Shown here piece by piece: positions 31,611 to 40,035 of a stretch of 64,000 bases of DNA (position 1 is its first letter; each line of letters starts with the position of its first letter). Made by a program: the position numbers and the translations under genes. The notes under the pieces were generated by a model. That model saw nothing but the letters and a program-made list of their open reading frames with translations. It made no database searches and had not been told where the DNA came from. Location: contig NZ_CP077093.1 in the NCBI RefSeq assembly GCF_014268755.2, positions 5,298,501 through 5,362,500 of the forward strand, given 5' to 3'. The DNA comes from Pseudomonas vanderleydeniana (GTDB taxonomy: Bacteria > Pseudomonadota > Gammaproteobacteria > Pseudomonadales > Pseudomonadaceae).

Positions 31611-33176
31611 ATGCGTAATAACCAACCCATTACCCAACGTGAACGCACCTTTCCCGCTCAGCAACGGTTGATTTCCACTACCAATGCCAAAGGCGTGATC
31701 ACCTACTGCAACGACGCCTTCGTCGAAATCAGTGGGTTCTCCCGTGACGAACTGATCGGTTCCCCGCACAACCTGGTGCGGCATCCGGACGTTCCGACGG
31801 CGGTGTTTGCGCACATGTGGAACACTCTGAAACAAGGCCTGCCATGGATGGGCATTGTCAAGAATCGCTGCAAGAGCGGTGACCATTACTGGGTCAACGC
31901 CTATGTCACCCCCGTCTTTGAAGGCAGCCAGGTGGTTGGCTACGAATCGGTGCGGGTCAAGCCGACCGCCGAGCAGGTCCGCCGGGCCGAGGCGCTGTAC
32001 CAGCGCATCAACCAGGGCAAGACAGCGATTCCGCGCCGGGACAAGTGGCTGCCGATCGTGCAGGACTGGCTGCCGTTCATCCTGGTCAGCCAGGTCAGTT
32101 TCCTGATCGGCGTCTGGCTCAATTCCCACTGGGGCTTCGGCCTCGCCGCCCTGGTGTCGGTACCGCTCGGCCTGCTTGGCCTGAGCTGGCAGCAACGTGG
32201 CCTCAAGCGCCTGCTGCGCCTGGCCGAGCAGACCACCTCGGACCCGCTGATCGCCCAGATGTACACCGACAGCCGCGGTGCCCAGGCCCGCCTGGAGATG
32301 TCGATCCTCAGCCAGGAAGCGCGCCTGAAAACCTGCCTGACCCGTCTGCAGGATACCGCCGAGCACCTCAACGCCCAGGCCCGGCAGTCCGACGACCTGG
32401 CGCAGAAGAGCTCCAGCGGCCTCGACCGCCAGCGCCAGGAAACCGAACAGGTGGCGACCGCCGTCAACCAGATGGCGGCCACCACCCAGGAAGTCGCCAG
32501 CCATGTCCAGCGCACGGCCGACGCCACCCAGGAAGCCAACCGCCTGACCAGCCGCGGCCGCGACATTGCCGGGGAAACCCGCGAAGCCATCGAGCGACTG
32601 TCGGTGGTGGTCGGTGAAACCGGCGGTACCGTGACCCAACTGGCCAAGGACAGCGACGAGATCGGTGGCGTGGTCGATGTGATCAAGGGTATCGCCGACC
32701 AGACCAACCTGCTGGCGCTGAACGCCGCCATCGAAGCGGCACGCGCCGGGGAGATGGGCCGTGGCTTCGCGGTGGTCGCCGACGAGGTGCGCCAACTGGC
32801 GCAACGCACCAGCGAGTCCACCGGACAGATCCATGCGCTGATCGCCAAGCTGCAGCAGACCGCCAACAACGCCGTGCAAACCATGGACGCTGGCCATCGC
32901 CAGGCCCAGGAAGGCGTGGCACGGGTGCTGGAGGCCGACGCGGCGCTGGTGGGTATCAGCGAGGCAGTGGCCAACATCACCGACATGACCACCCAGATCG
33001 CCGCCGCCACTGAAGAGCAGAGCTCGGTGGCCGAGGAGATCAGCCGCAACATCAGCACCATCGCGCAACTGGCGGACCAGACCTCGGAGCAGGCGCACAA
33101 CTCGGCGCAACTGAGCGAGGAACTGACCCACACGGCGCATACGCAATACTCGCTGGTGGAGCGTTTCAACCGCTGA
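31611..33176 (+). CDS. aer: PAS-domain chemoreceptor Aer (energy/oxygen taxis)
   Basis: Methyl-accepting chemotaxis protein of 521 residues. It has an N-terminal PAS domain (about 10-115, [33 protein letters not shown]) expected to bind FAD. A double membrane segment (about 145-190) follows, then a cytoplasmic signalling domain with the invariant hairpin [20 protein letters not shown] near 365. No periplasmic sensor domain is present, as in Aer. It signals redox or oxygen state to CheA/CheW. It occupies the position of PA1561. Terminator at 33195-33227. Confidence 0.92.
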   Translation: MRNNQPITQRERTFPAQQRLISTTNAKGVITYCNDAFVEISGFSRDELIGSPHNLVRHPDVPTAVFAHMWNTLKQGLPWMGIVKNRCKSGDHYWVNAYVTPVFEGSQVVGYESVRVKPTAEQVRRAEALYQRINQGKTAIPRRDKWLPIVQDWLPFILVSQVSFLIGVWLNSHWGFGLAALVSVPLGLLGLSWQQRGLKRLLRLAEQTTSDPLIAQMYTDSRGAQARLEMSILSQEARLKTCLTRLQDTAEHLNAQARQSDDLAQKSSSGLDRQRQETEQVATAVNQMAATTQEVASHVQRTADATQEANRLTSRGRDIAGETREAIERLSVVVGETGGTVTQLAKDSDEIGGVVDVIKGIADQTNLLALNAAIEAARAGEMGRGFAVVADEVRQLAQRTSESTGQIHALIAKLQQTANNAVQTMDAGHRQAQEGVARVLEADAALVGISEAVANITDMTTQIAAATEEQSSVAEEISRNISTIAQLADQTSEQAHNSAQLSEELTHTAHTQYSLVERFNR

Positions 33177-33194
33177 GTTCAACGCGCGTAGAAC

Positions 33195-33227
33195 AAACCC
33201 GATGACCGCCAGGCATCGGGTTTTTTA
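33195..33227 (+). terminator. Rho-independent terminator of aer
   Basis: Stem ACCCGATG / CATCGGGT with a 9-nt loop, then TTTTTTATT. Confidence 0.88.
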
Positions 33228-33524
33228 TTGCCTGAAAAACAAACTTTTCCTGCTTGAAAGTAAGAAGTTTCCGCAAAAAATAAAACTTTAAACTTACAGA
33301 AAACAAGAACAACAAACAAAAAACCCAAAGCTCTTGACAACACCCGAGACTTAATATTCGTTGAGTACTTGGCAATATATCGCACAGTCAGCAAACACCC
33401 ATTCAGACTTGAATGCCTTACTTGCCAAGAACACACGCATCGGCGCATAACTCTCAAAAACCTGTAACGCGTCTGATCGTGGGAAATGCCTGACAACACT
33501 CAATCAGATAAAAGGATTATCCTA
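33228..33524 (+). promoter_or_regulatory. AT-rich leader region upstream of the first beta-sandwich gene
   Basis: About 300 bases, clearly richer in A and T than the surroundings, with no convincing gene. A short open frame on the minus strand (33179-33499) has no ribosome site and reads over the aer terminator, so it is discounted. CTCTTGACA (33331-33339) followed by GAGACT is repeated before the second paralogue (37859). TTGACA may be a -35 box but no well-spaced -10 is clear. This marks the left end of the accessory block. Confidence 0.5.
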
Positions 33525-35363
33525 ATGAAGGACTTGGAGATTCAAAAACCGCAAACTTCACTACAAGCCCCCGTCGTTGCAGTAGCGGCTCCAGAGGATG
33601 GCCTGCTGCAGGTTGCCGCACTGAGCCAACCTCTGGAAGTCACCATCACCCTGTGGAATTACCTTCAACCGGAAGAAACCTGTCAGTTGCTCTGGAATGG
33701 CGAGCTGGTAGGAACGCCCGTATCCATGGAGCCTTACCAGACTGGCGATCAAATTACATTACTCTTGCCGGAACAGTTACTATCGACAGAAGGTAAAAAC
33801 AATCTGCAATACATCGCCGTCAACACCATCAATGCAGAATCGACTCTCTCGTACCCTACACAATTGATTATCGACCGCACCCCTGCTGGAGGTCAGCTAC
33901 TTGCCGCCGTGATACTTCCGAGTATAGCCCTCGACGGCCTGACCAACAGCGAGTTGGTCGAGTTGGGAAACCAACTCACCGCCATTATCCCAGGCTACTT
34001 CGACATGAAATGGGGTGATGTCATACAAAGTTACTGGGGCGAACACGCGGGCCCCTCGCATACGGTCCAGGCCGATGAAGTGGGCACCGACAAGGTCCGG
34101 CTCAGCGTCGACCGCAACTTCCTCGAACAACTGGGCCATGGCGAATTCGCCGTCAGCTACAGCGTTCGAGACCGGGCCGGCAATATCTCGGTGCGTTCGC
34201 AGCCGGTGACGCTCAAACTGCAACTGCAGCACTTGCCGGCCAACCTGGCAGCCCCCGTGCCCCTGAAGATCGAGAATGGCCAGGTGCATGACCTGCACGC
34301 ACGCCTGGGCGTAAAGATCGCCGTACCCACCTACGACCACGTTGCCATCGGTGACGAAATCCGCGTGCTGTGGAACGGTGAACCGGTCGGCGGCAAACGG
34401 ATGATCAGTGCCCATGAACTGGGCAAGCCATTGCTGCTCAACGTCATGGTCACCTACCTGTCCATCTCCCGCCACGGCGATGGCCCAGCCCGGGTCAACT
34501 ACCAGGTCTGCCGCAACGGCGAGATCTTCGTCTCCCCGGACCTGGCACTCGACGTTTTTTTGCAACTGCCCGGCCCCCAGGACCCGACTCCAAAGACCCT
34601 GGTCAACGAGGCCCTGGCCGTACCGGTGGTCAAGAGCAAGAACCCGACAGCCCAGAGCATGGACAACTACCTGGACGAAGACAGCGCGCACCTGTCCGCC
34701 GACGTCGTCATCGGCTGGCGCGACGCCTTCCGGGCCGGTGACCGGATCAACCTGTTCTGGGGCAAGGCGCAGCAGCCCCTGGTTCGTCCGATCAACCAGC
34801 AGGACGTCGACAGCGGCTGCTACCTGGTGATCAACGTGCCGAACAGCCTGATCGTCGAGCAGGGCTGCGGGGTGGATATCCGCGTGCAGTACACCGTGAC
34901 CCGCGAAGACAATCCCAACACGTCCTACTCCCCCAAGCAGTTGGTCGCGGTGATCTTCCAGATCCAGTTGCCAGGCGGCGAGGAAGGGCTGATGGAGCCG
35001 GTGTTCAGTGGCGCCAGCGTGCTCAACGTGGTCGACCCGCGCAAGGACCCGGAAGGCACGGTGGTACACATCGCCCCGTACCGCAACATGAAAGAGGGTG
35101 ACCGCATCCTCCTGCGTTTCTGCGGCTTCGATGCCCTCACGGGCGGCAACCCGATCGACAAGGCCAGCTACAGCAGCGAGCACGTGGTCACTGCTCGCGA
35201 CCTGCGCTACGGCTACCGCTTCCGGGTACCACTGGCCCGCCTGATGGCGGTCGAGCACGGACGCGGTCGGGCCCATTACGAGGTCAGCAACAACCTGGGA
35301 CGCTCCACCTCGCTGCCAGCGGACGTCTATATCTCGTCCCGGACTCCGGTCAAGGTACGCTGA
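33525..35363 (+). CDS. Tandem beta-sandwich repeat protein A (unknown function)
   Basis: Unrecognised protein of 612 residues built from about five related units of 100-125 residues (roughly 25-125, 126-245, 246-360, 361-495, 496-605). The alternating hydrophobic pattern, and repeated motifs such as GDxIxLxW and VRDRAGNISVRS, suggest Ig-like beta sandwiches. Shared landmarks with the proteins at 38007 and 40036 are LPGGEEGL between units 4 and 5, DNPNTSYSPKQ in unit 4, and IAPYRNMKEGDRILLRF in unit 5. No signal peptide, membrane segment or RTX repeat is visible. The ATG at 33525 has AAGGA upstream and was preferred over an in-frame ATG at 33486. The first 400 bases are AT-richer than the rest. 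Single-gene unit with its own terminator. Confidence 0.8.
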   Translation: MKDLEIQKPQTSLQAPVVAVAAPEDGLLQVAALSQPLEVTITLWNYLQPEETCQLLWNGELVGTPVSMEPYQTGDQITLLLPEQLLSTEGKNNLQYIAVNTINAESTLSYPTQLIIDRTPAGGQLLAAVILPSIALDGLTNSELVELGNQLTAIIPGYFDMKWGDVIQSYWGEHAGPSHTVQADEVGTDKVRLSVDRNFLEQLGHGEFAVSYSVRDRAGNISVRSQPVTLKLQLQHLPANLAAPVPLKIENGQVHDLHARLGVKIAVPTYDHVAIGDEIRVLWNGEPVGGKRMISAHELGKPLLLNVMVTYLSISRHGDGPARVNYQVCRNGEIFVSPDLALDVFLQLPGPQDPTPKTLVNEALAVPVVKSKNPTAQSMDNYLDEDSAHLSADVVIGWRDAFRAGDRINLFWGKAQQPLVRPINQQDVDSGCYLVINVPNSLIVEQGCGVDIRVQYTVTREDNPNTSYSPKQLVAVIFQIQLPGGEEGLMEPVFSGASVLNVVDPRKDPEGTVVHIAPYRNMKEGDRILLRFCGFDALTGGNPIDKASYSSEHVVTARDLRYGYRFRVPLARLMAVEHGRGRAHYEVSNNLGRSTSLPADVYISSRTPVKVR

Positions 35364-35374
35364 TCGTCACCCAT

Positions 35375-35411
35375 GAAAAAACCCTCGACGAGGAATCGTC
35401 GAGGGTTTTGT
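35375..35411. terminator. Bidirectional terminator with GGAA tetraloop
   Basis: Perfect 11-bp stem ACCCTCGACGA / TCGTCGAGGGT closed by GGAA. It has A-run at left and TTTTG at right, so it can stop both the plus-strand protein A gene and the minus-strand autotransporter gene that converge here. Confidence 0.88.
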
Positions 35412-35430
35412 CGAGGGATTGGCAGAACCG

Positions 35431-37686
35431 TCAGAAAGCGTAGCGCAGCCCGATGTTCACACCCCAGGGTTGCTCGATATGTTCACCCTTCATGTAGTCG
35501 AAATGGGCATGCACCTGCGTGCTCTTCGACAGCGCTGCCGAAACACCCGCCCCCAGCTCGGCACGACTGCCAAAAAGGCTGTTGTCGAACGAGATATCGT
35601 TGATCTTCACCGTGTTGTCACTGCGGGAAAACTCATGAACCAGTGCCGCCCTGAGGTAAGGCTGCAACAAGCCGCCATCCGCCAATTGCAGGTTGCGCCC
35701 CAAGGTCGCCCCGGCCTTGCCGAGCACAGACTGGGTATGGTCGTTCCGCGCACTGAGACCGTTGTCCAGGGTGTAGCGCCCTCCCCTGACGGTCACTGCC
35801 GACAACTGTGCGTAAGGCTCCACGAACACATCAGGCGTCAAGCCGATATGCTTGCCGAACTCCAGGGAACCGCCATAGGCGAAGTTGTCGTAGCTGCCCT
35901 TGGCCTTGACGCCATTGGTCATCGACACATCCGCCTTGTTGCGAAAACGGTTCAACTTGGCGACAGCATCCAGGTAGTACCCCTCCTCCATCAGCCAGGT
36001 GCCATAGGCCCCGATGTAACCACTCTCCACTGTGCCAGCACTGCCACGGCTCAGGCTGAGGTCGGACTCGCTGTGGCCTGCCATGACTCCGGCCAGCAAT
36101 TGCCCATTGCTGACCGGTACAGGCAGGTCGACCCCGAGGGACAGGCCGGTCTGGCGCTGCTTGTAGCCGAATCCGGCCTCTGCGGTAACGTTGTACTGAT
36201 TGCCGTACCCACGTATCCAGCCCCCACCTTCACCGCTGGTGCGGATTTCCCCCATGCGATTGCGCAAGGTTGCGAGTTCACCGTACCAGACCGTCGGCCC
36301 GACGCTGAACAACCCCAGGGCTGCCTGGCTGGAAGGACTGATGGTCTTGCCGGAGCCGACGATGAACCAGTCGTCACCCTGCCTCTCCAGCAGGTAGGAA
36401 TAGGCTCCCAGGTCGACGCTACCGCCCACTACATCGAACCAGGCATCGCCACCTTCGGTATGCACCACGTGCAACGGCGTGATGTCCGGCGAGTTGGGCT
36501 CCTGGCCGGTGTTCTCGATATTGAGCAGGAACTCGCCGTTGGCCTCGCCGTTGACACTCAGCAGATCGCCGGTGTTGTCCAGCAGGTTGACGTGCATGTT
36601 GAACAGGCCGGTACCGGACAACTCGCCCAGCGACAGGGTGCGGAACTGGTCGGCCGAACCCAGGGTGACGCTGCCGCCAGCGAGGGACAATGACTTGACG
36701 TCGGCATCGCCGACCATGGTCCAGTTGGCGCCGCTGTTGATGGCTACACTGTTGGTGTTGACCAGGTTGCCGGTGAGCTGGGCATTGTTCTGCAGGGTGA
36801 CGTCCAGGGTGCTGGTGTCATCGGCGACCAGGTCGCCGCTCAGGACAGAATGATCGACGGTGAAGCCGACCGTACTGTTTCCACCGACATCCAGCAAGGT
36901 CCCGTTACCCGCCAAAAGGCTGGCATTGTTCTGCACCGTGATTCGCGCCGTGATGGCGTCCTGGGCGACGATGGCCGGCCCGGCAACCCCCTGTACGGTC
37001 GAGTTGTCGATCATCACATCCGACTCCCGAGGGTCACCGGGGTCTCCCGGTACCCCACCCGATTGCCCGCTGATCTGCAGGCCAAGCGAGTCACCCAACA
37101 CATGGCTGCCATTGCTCATGCTCAGCGAACCACCGTTCAGTTTCACCCCGATACCTGGCCCTCCAGCGTGGTCACGACCAATCACCTGACTGTTATCAAG
37201 ACTCAGGCGTGCCCTGAACGATACATGCGCTCCATATCCTGCACCGGCAACCACGCTGTTTCTAACATCGGCTCTTGAAGGCGCAATCGTCCCTCCCGGT
37301 AGAAAAGTGGTCCCCACAGCAAGACCTGTTCCGGTGTCGTTGCGAATATCGGCATTGCCAAGAACAGCTCTTGCGCCATACGACAGGGCCAACCCTTCCG
37401 TAATTCGACCACCATCGACTCTCACCTGGCCATAGTCCGAGACAGTAACGCGAGTGGCTGCGCCACCCTCGATGATCTCCAGCACGCCGCTGCGACCGAC
37501 ATGCCATGAGGTGACCTCGCTCTCGGCGGTCACCGTTTCCAAACGGCCCTCCACAAAACCCTGAGTCTCATTACCTTGAGCCAACCCCATCTGAGGGGCC
37601 AATACTGCCCCGATGATCCAGGCCATTTTTCCAATGCCCTCGTATCGGACACGGAAAGGACGCAACCGATAGTTTCTGTACTGCAT
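35431..37686 (-). CDS. Type Va autotransporter, pertactin-like passenger and C-terminal barrel
   Basis: Outer-membrane/secreted protein of 751 residues. The N-terminus MQYRNYRLRPFRVRYEGIG is a long basic leader, followed by a hydrophobic core and cleavage near APQMGLAQG. The passenger (about 45-470) is a right-handed beta-helix type with repeated short rungs (VTVSDYGQVRVDGGRI, VTLQNNAQLTGNLVNTNS). The barrel (about 480-751) starts near WYGELATLRNRMGEI and ends NIGLRYAF with the terminal Phe needed for insertion. No protease motif was seen, so adhesion is the likelier role. The ATG at 37686 has GGAG eight bases upstream; the longer frame to 37821 adds an unlikely leader. It lies opposite to the beta-sandwich genes that flank it. 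Confidence 0.9.
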   Translation of the reverse strand: MQYRNYRLRPFRVRYEGIGKMAWIIGAVLAPQMGLAQGNETQGFVEGRLETVTAESEVTSWHVGRSGVLEIIEGGAATRVTVSDYGQVRVDGGRITEGLALSYGARAVLGNADIRNDTGTGLAVGTTFLPGGTIAPSRADVRNSVVAGAGYGAHVSFRARLSLDNSQVIGRDHAGGPGIGVKLNGGSLSMSNGSHVLGDSLGLQISGQSGGVPGDPGDPRESDVMIDNSTVQGVAGPAIVAQDAITARITVQNNASLLAGNGTLLDVGGNSTVGFTVDHSVLSGDLVADDTSTLDVTLQNNAQLTGNLVNTNSVAINSGANWTMVGDADVKSLSLAGGSVTLGSADQFRTLSLGELSGTGLFNMHVNLLDNTGDLLSVNGEANGEFLLNIENTGQEPNSPDITPLHVVHTEGGDAWFDVVGGSVDLGAYSYLLERQGDDWFIVGSGKTISPSSQAALGLFSVGPTVWYGELATLRNRMGEIRTSGEGGGWIRGYGNQYNVTAEAGFGYKQRQTGLSLGVDLPVPVSNGQLLAGVMAGHSESDLSLSRGSAGTVESGYIGAYGTWLMEEGYYLDAVAKLNRFRNKADVSMTNGVKAKGSYDNFAYGGSLEFGKHIGLTPDVFVEPYAQLSAVTVRGGRYTLDNGLSARNDHTQSVLGKAGATLGRNLQLADGGLLQPYLRAALVHEFSRSDNTVKINDISFDNSLFGSRAELGAGVSAALSKSTQVHAHFDYMKGEHIEQPWGVNIGLRYAF

Positions 37687-38006
37687 TACTTCTTCTCCAT
37701 CTAACAAGAAGTAATAGCCTGATAACCACCCCCTGAATTTAATATTCAAACCACCTCTAATAGCCGTAGGAATTTTCCCAATAAAATTGGAGCAACAGCT
37801 CACAGAAAAGCCAACAAACACGCCACCAAAAAGACAATCAGAAAAAAAACCAAAAACACTCTTGACACCAAGAGACTCACAAGATTACGTGAAACCAGAT
37901 AGAAGAAATACCTATCCATAACTTAAAGACGAAACAGCATTGAGCGAGCTTCTGAAAAACATCGGCAAGCTGATACTTCCTGCCTCTAAAAAGGAACATA
38001 TAGAAC
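37687..38006. promoter_or_regulatory. AT-rich divergent promoter region between autotransporter and protein B gene
   Basis: A 320-bp AT-rich gap. CTCTTGACA (37859-37867) with GAGACT at 37872-37877 repeats the motif found before protein A (33331). It faces the protein B gene. A frame opening with TTG at 37940 (MSELLKNIGKLILPASKKEH) enters the protein B region in another frame. No clear -10 box or second gene is seen. Confidence 0.5.
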
Positions 38007-39932
38007 ATGTGCAAACACAAGAACCGCCTTATTCTGACCCAGAGTGGTTACACTCGAGCAGCCGAGAAACTGCTGACGATCCCCACGGTACCGGACGCTC
38101 TTGCAGATGGCCTGCTACCCCTGACCGCACTCGATGCGCCGTTGGAAGTTAACTTCCCGCTCTGGGCGGCACCCTCGACTGCACAGAACTATCAACTGCG
38201 TTGGGACGGGGATCTCATAGGTATTCCCGTGGATATCAGACAAGAGGATCTGGATAATCCAGAGCGCGAACTAAAACTCTATCTACCCCAAGAACTTCTG
38301 ATCGAAAAAAACGATCCAGCCAATCCCAAAAACAAGCAGTACGTACTGGAATACCGCGTCGTCGACAACGATAGCGGTGAAGATAATTTTTCATTCCCCA
38401 AACCGATCGAAATCGACACAACCAAGCCCGGTTTGCCCAGCCATGGTCCAATGGACTTCCCCCGGCAGGTGGATGATGGTCTGACTTCCGCAGAACTGAG
38501 CGACCTGGGCGATCAACTCGATGTAGTCGTTACCAGCTACAGCACCATGGCCGTAGGCGATTTTATCCAGTCGTTCTGGGGCGCCACCCCTGGCCCCACT
38601 GCCACTGTGGGTGACGACAACATGGCGCTGGAGGAAGTCCCCCTGATCTTCAGTCGCTCCTTTCTAGAGAGCGTCGAGGCCCAGGTCGGCGATAGCCTCC
38701 AACCGGTGACCTACCTGGTGACCGACCGGGCCGGAAACATCTCGGACCGCTCCGTCGCGCGCCACATCAAGTTGCTGCTGGCCGACGCCCCAGACAACCT
38801 GGATGCACCGATCATCGAACAGGCCAGTCCGGAACAGGGCGGATTGATCGACTACAACGATGCACAAGCCGGTGTCACCGTGGATATCCCACTTTATCTG
38901 GGAGGCGGCCAGCCTGGCGACATGGTGACCCTCTTCTGGGGTGACAACAACCCGTTACCGCCGGTGCGAGTCGAGGCAGGGGAAGAGAACAACAACCCGA
39001 TTCTTTCACCAGTGCTGCAGTTCGACATTATCAACCGTTTTCCCGAGGCCATGGTCAATGTCCACTATGAGGTCCGTCGCAGCGACGGGCAGCTCAAGGG
39101 CACATCCGAGAAGCAGCCGGTACAGGTCCACCTGACCCTGCCATTACCAGAGGGTCGCCTGCAACCGCTGACCATCCAGGGCACCAGCGACAACCCCAAC
39201 CGAGAAGACAACCTCATTGATCCGGACGACTACGAGCTGGATGCCCGAGCCATTTTCCGCTGGGTCAATGGGCTGCGTATCGGCGACAGGCTTCACCTGC
39301 ACTGGGGCAGCCAGGAGGTGCCGGACTGGCATGAAATCAGCCAGGAAGAGTTCAACGCCGGGGTCGATATCGACATTCCTGTGGACAACCAGGTGCTCAA
39401 GGACCATGGCACCGGCCACGCCATCGTGGTGACCTACAGCCTCAGCCGCAACAGCAACCCCAACCCTTCGCAGGGTCAGCCACAAAACGTGGTTGTGCGC
39501 TCGAAGATGGAACAGCCAGGTGGCGAGGATGGACTGCCCAAGCCGCAATTCACCCGACTGGCCGAAAATGGCCACATCAGTCCAGGCCTGAATCCGGATG
39601 GCACACCAGTCTGGATACCGCCTTATCAAAACATCAAGCTGAACCACGATGTCACCCTGGTCTTCGAGGGCTTCGACCTCAGTTACCGGCCCATCCCGGA
39701 AGCACGTTTCGAAAAGACCGAAACAGTCAATGACACCAACATCAGCACCGGCCTGACCATCCAGGTACCACTGGTCAACCTGTACCGGCTCTGCAAGGGC
39801 TATGGACAAATCACCTATCGGGTCACGCCAATACCCGAACACAACCAGGAACCTGCCAACTCTGAAACCGGTGAAGCGCCGGTCAGCATGGACCGACCTG
39901 GTGCGGGCTGTCCCGAAATGCCCGCAACCTGA
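38007..39932 (+). CDS. Tandem beta-sandwich repeat protein B (paralogue of A)
   Basis: Protein of 641 residues with the same five-unit plan as protein A. The conserved landmarks are DGLLPLTALDAPLEV at the start of unit 1, DGLTSAELSDLGDQLD and VTDRAGNISDRS in unit 2, SRNSNPNPSQGQ in unit 4, QPGGEDGLPKPQF between units 4 and 5, and IPPYQNIKLNHDVTLVF in unit 5. The end carries an extra tail with a Cys (GAGCPEMPAT). No signal peptide. The ATG at 38007 has AAGGA 11 bases upstream. The N-terminal 35 residues do not resemble the paralogues, and a different frame from 37940 could encode an alternative N-terminus if a frameshift exists. First gene of a probable B-C-D operon. Confidence 0.78.
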   Translation: MCKHKNRLILTQSGYTRAAEKLLTIPTVPDALADGLLPLTALDAPLEVNFPLWAAPSTAQNYQLRWDGDLIGIPVDIRQEDLDNPERELKLYLPQELLIEKNDPANPKNKQYVLEYRVVDNDSGEDNFSFPKPIEIDTTKPGLPSHGPMDFPRQVDDGLTSAELSDLGDQLDVVVTSYSTMAVGDFIQSFWGATPGPTATVGDDNMALEEVPLIFSRSFLESVEAQVGDSLQPVTYLVTDRAGNISDRSVARHIKLLLADAPDNLDAPIIEQASPEQGGLIDYNDAQAGVTVDIPLYLGGGQPGDMVTLFWGDNNPLPPVRVEAGEENNNPILSPVLQFDIINRFPEAMVNVHYEVRRSDGQLKGTSEKQPVQVHLTLPLPEGRLQPLTIQGTSDNPNREDNLIDPDDYELDARAIFRWVNGLRIGDRLHLHWGSQEVPDWHEISQEEFNAGVDIDIPVDNQVLKDHGTGHAIVVTYSLSRNSNPNPSQGQPQNVVVRSKMEQPGGEDGLPKPQFTRLAENGHISPGLNPDGTPVWIPPYQNIKLNHDVTLVFEGFDLSYRPIPEARFEKTETVNDTNISTGLTIQVPLVNLYRLCKGYGQITYRVTPIPEHNQEPANSETGEAPVSMDRPGAGCPEMPAT

Positions 39933-39983
39933 CCCATCGCCCGTAGGCCTGGACAGTCATCACAGCTAGCGTCTGCGGAACTC

Positions 39984-40011
39984 GCCGCGGCCTTTCCAGC
40001 AAGGCCGCGGC
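39984..40011 (+). other. Strong GC hairpin between genes B and C
   Basis: Perfect 11-bp stem GCCGCGGCCTT / AAGGCCGCGGC with a 6-nt loop and no T-run. It could be an mRNA stabiliser or an attenuator within the operon, not a classical terminator. Confidence 0.55.
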
Positions 40012-40035
40012 TACCCCCAACACGAGGAAACACTC

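Noticed and set aside
33179..33499. Possible 106-residue gene on the minus strand
   Set aside because: It reads through the aer terminator, lacks a ribosome site and has an odd composition.
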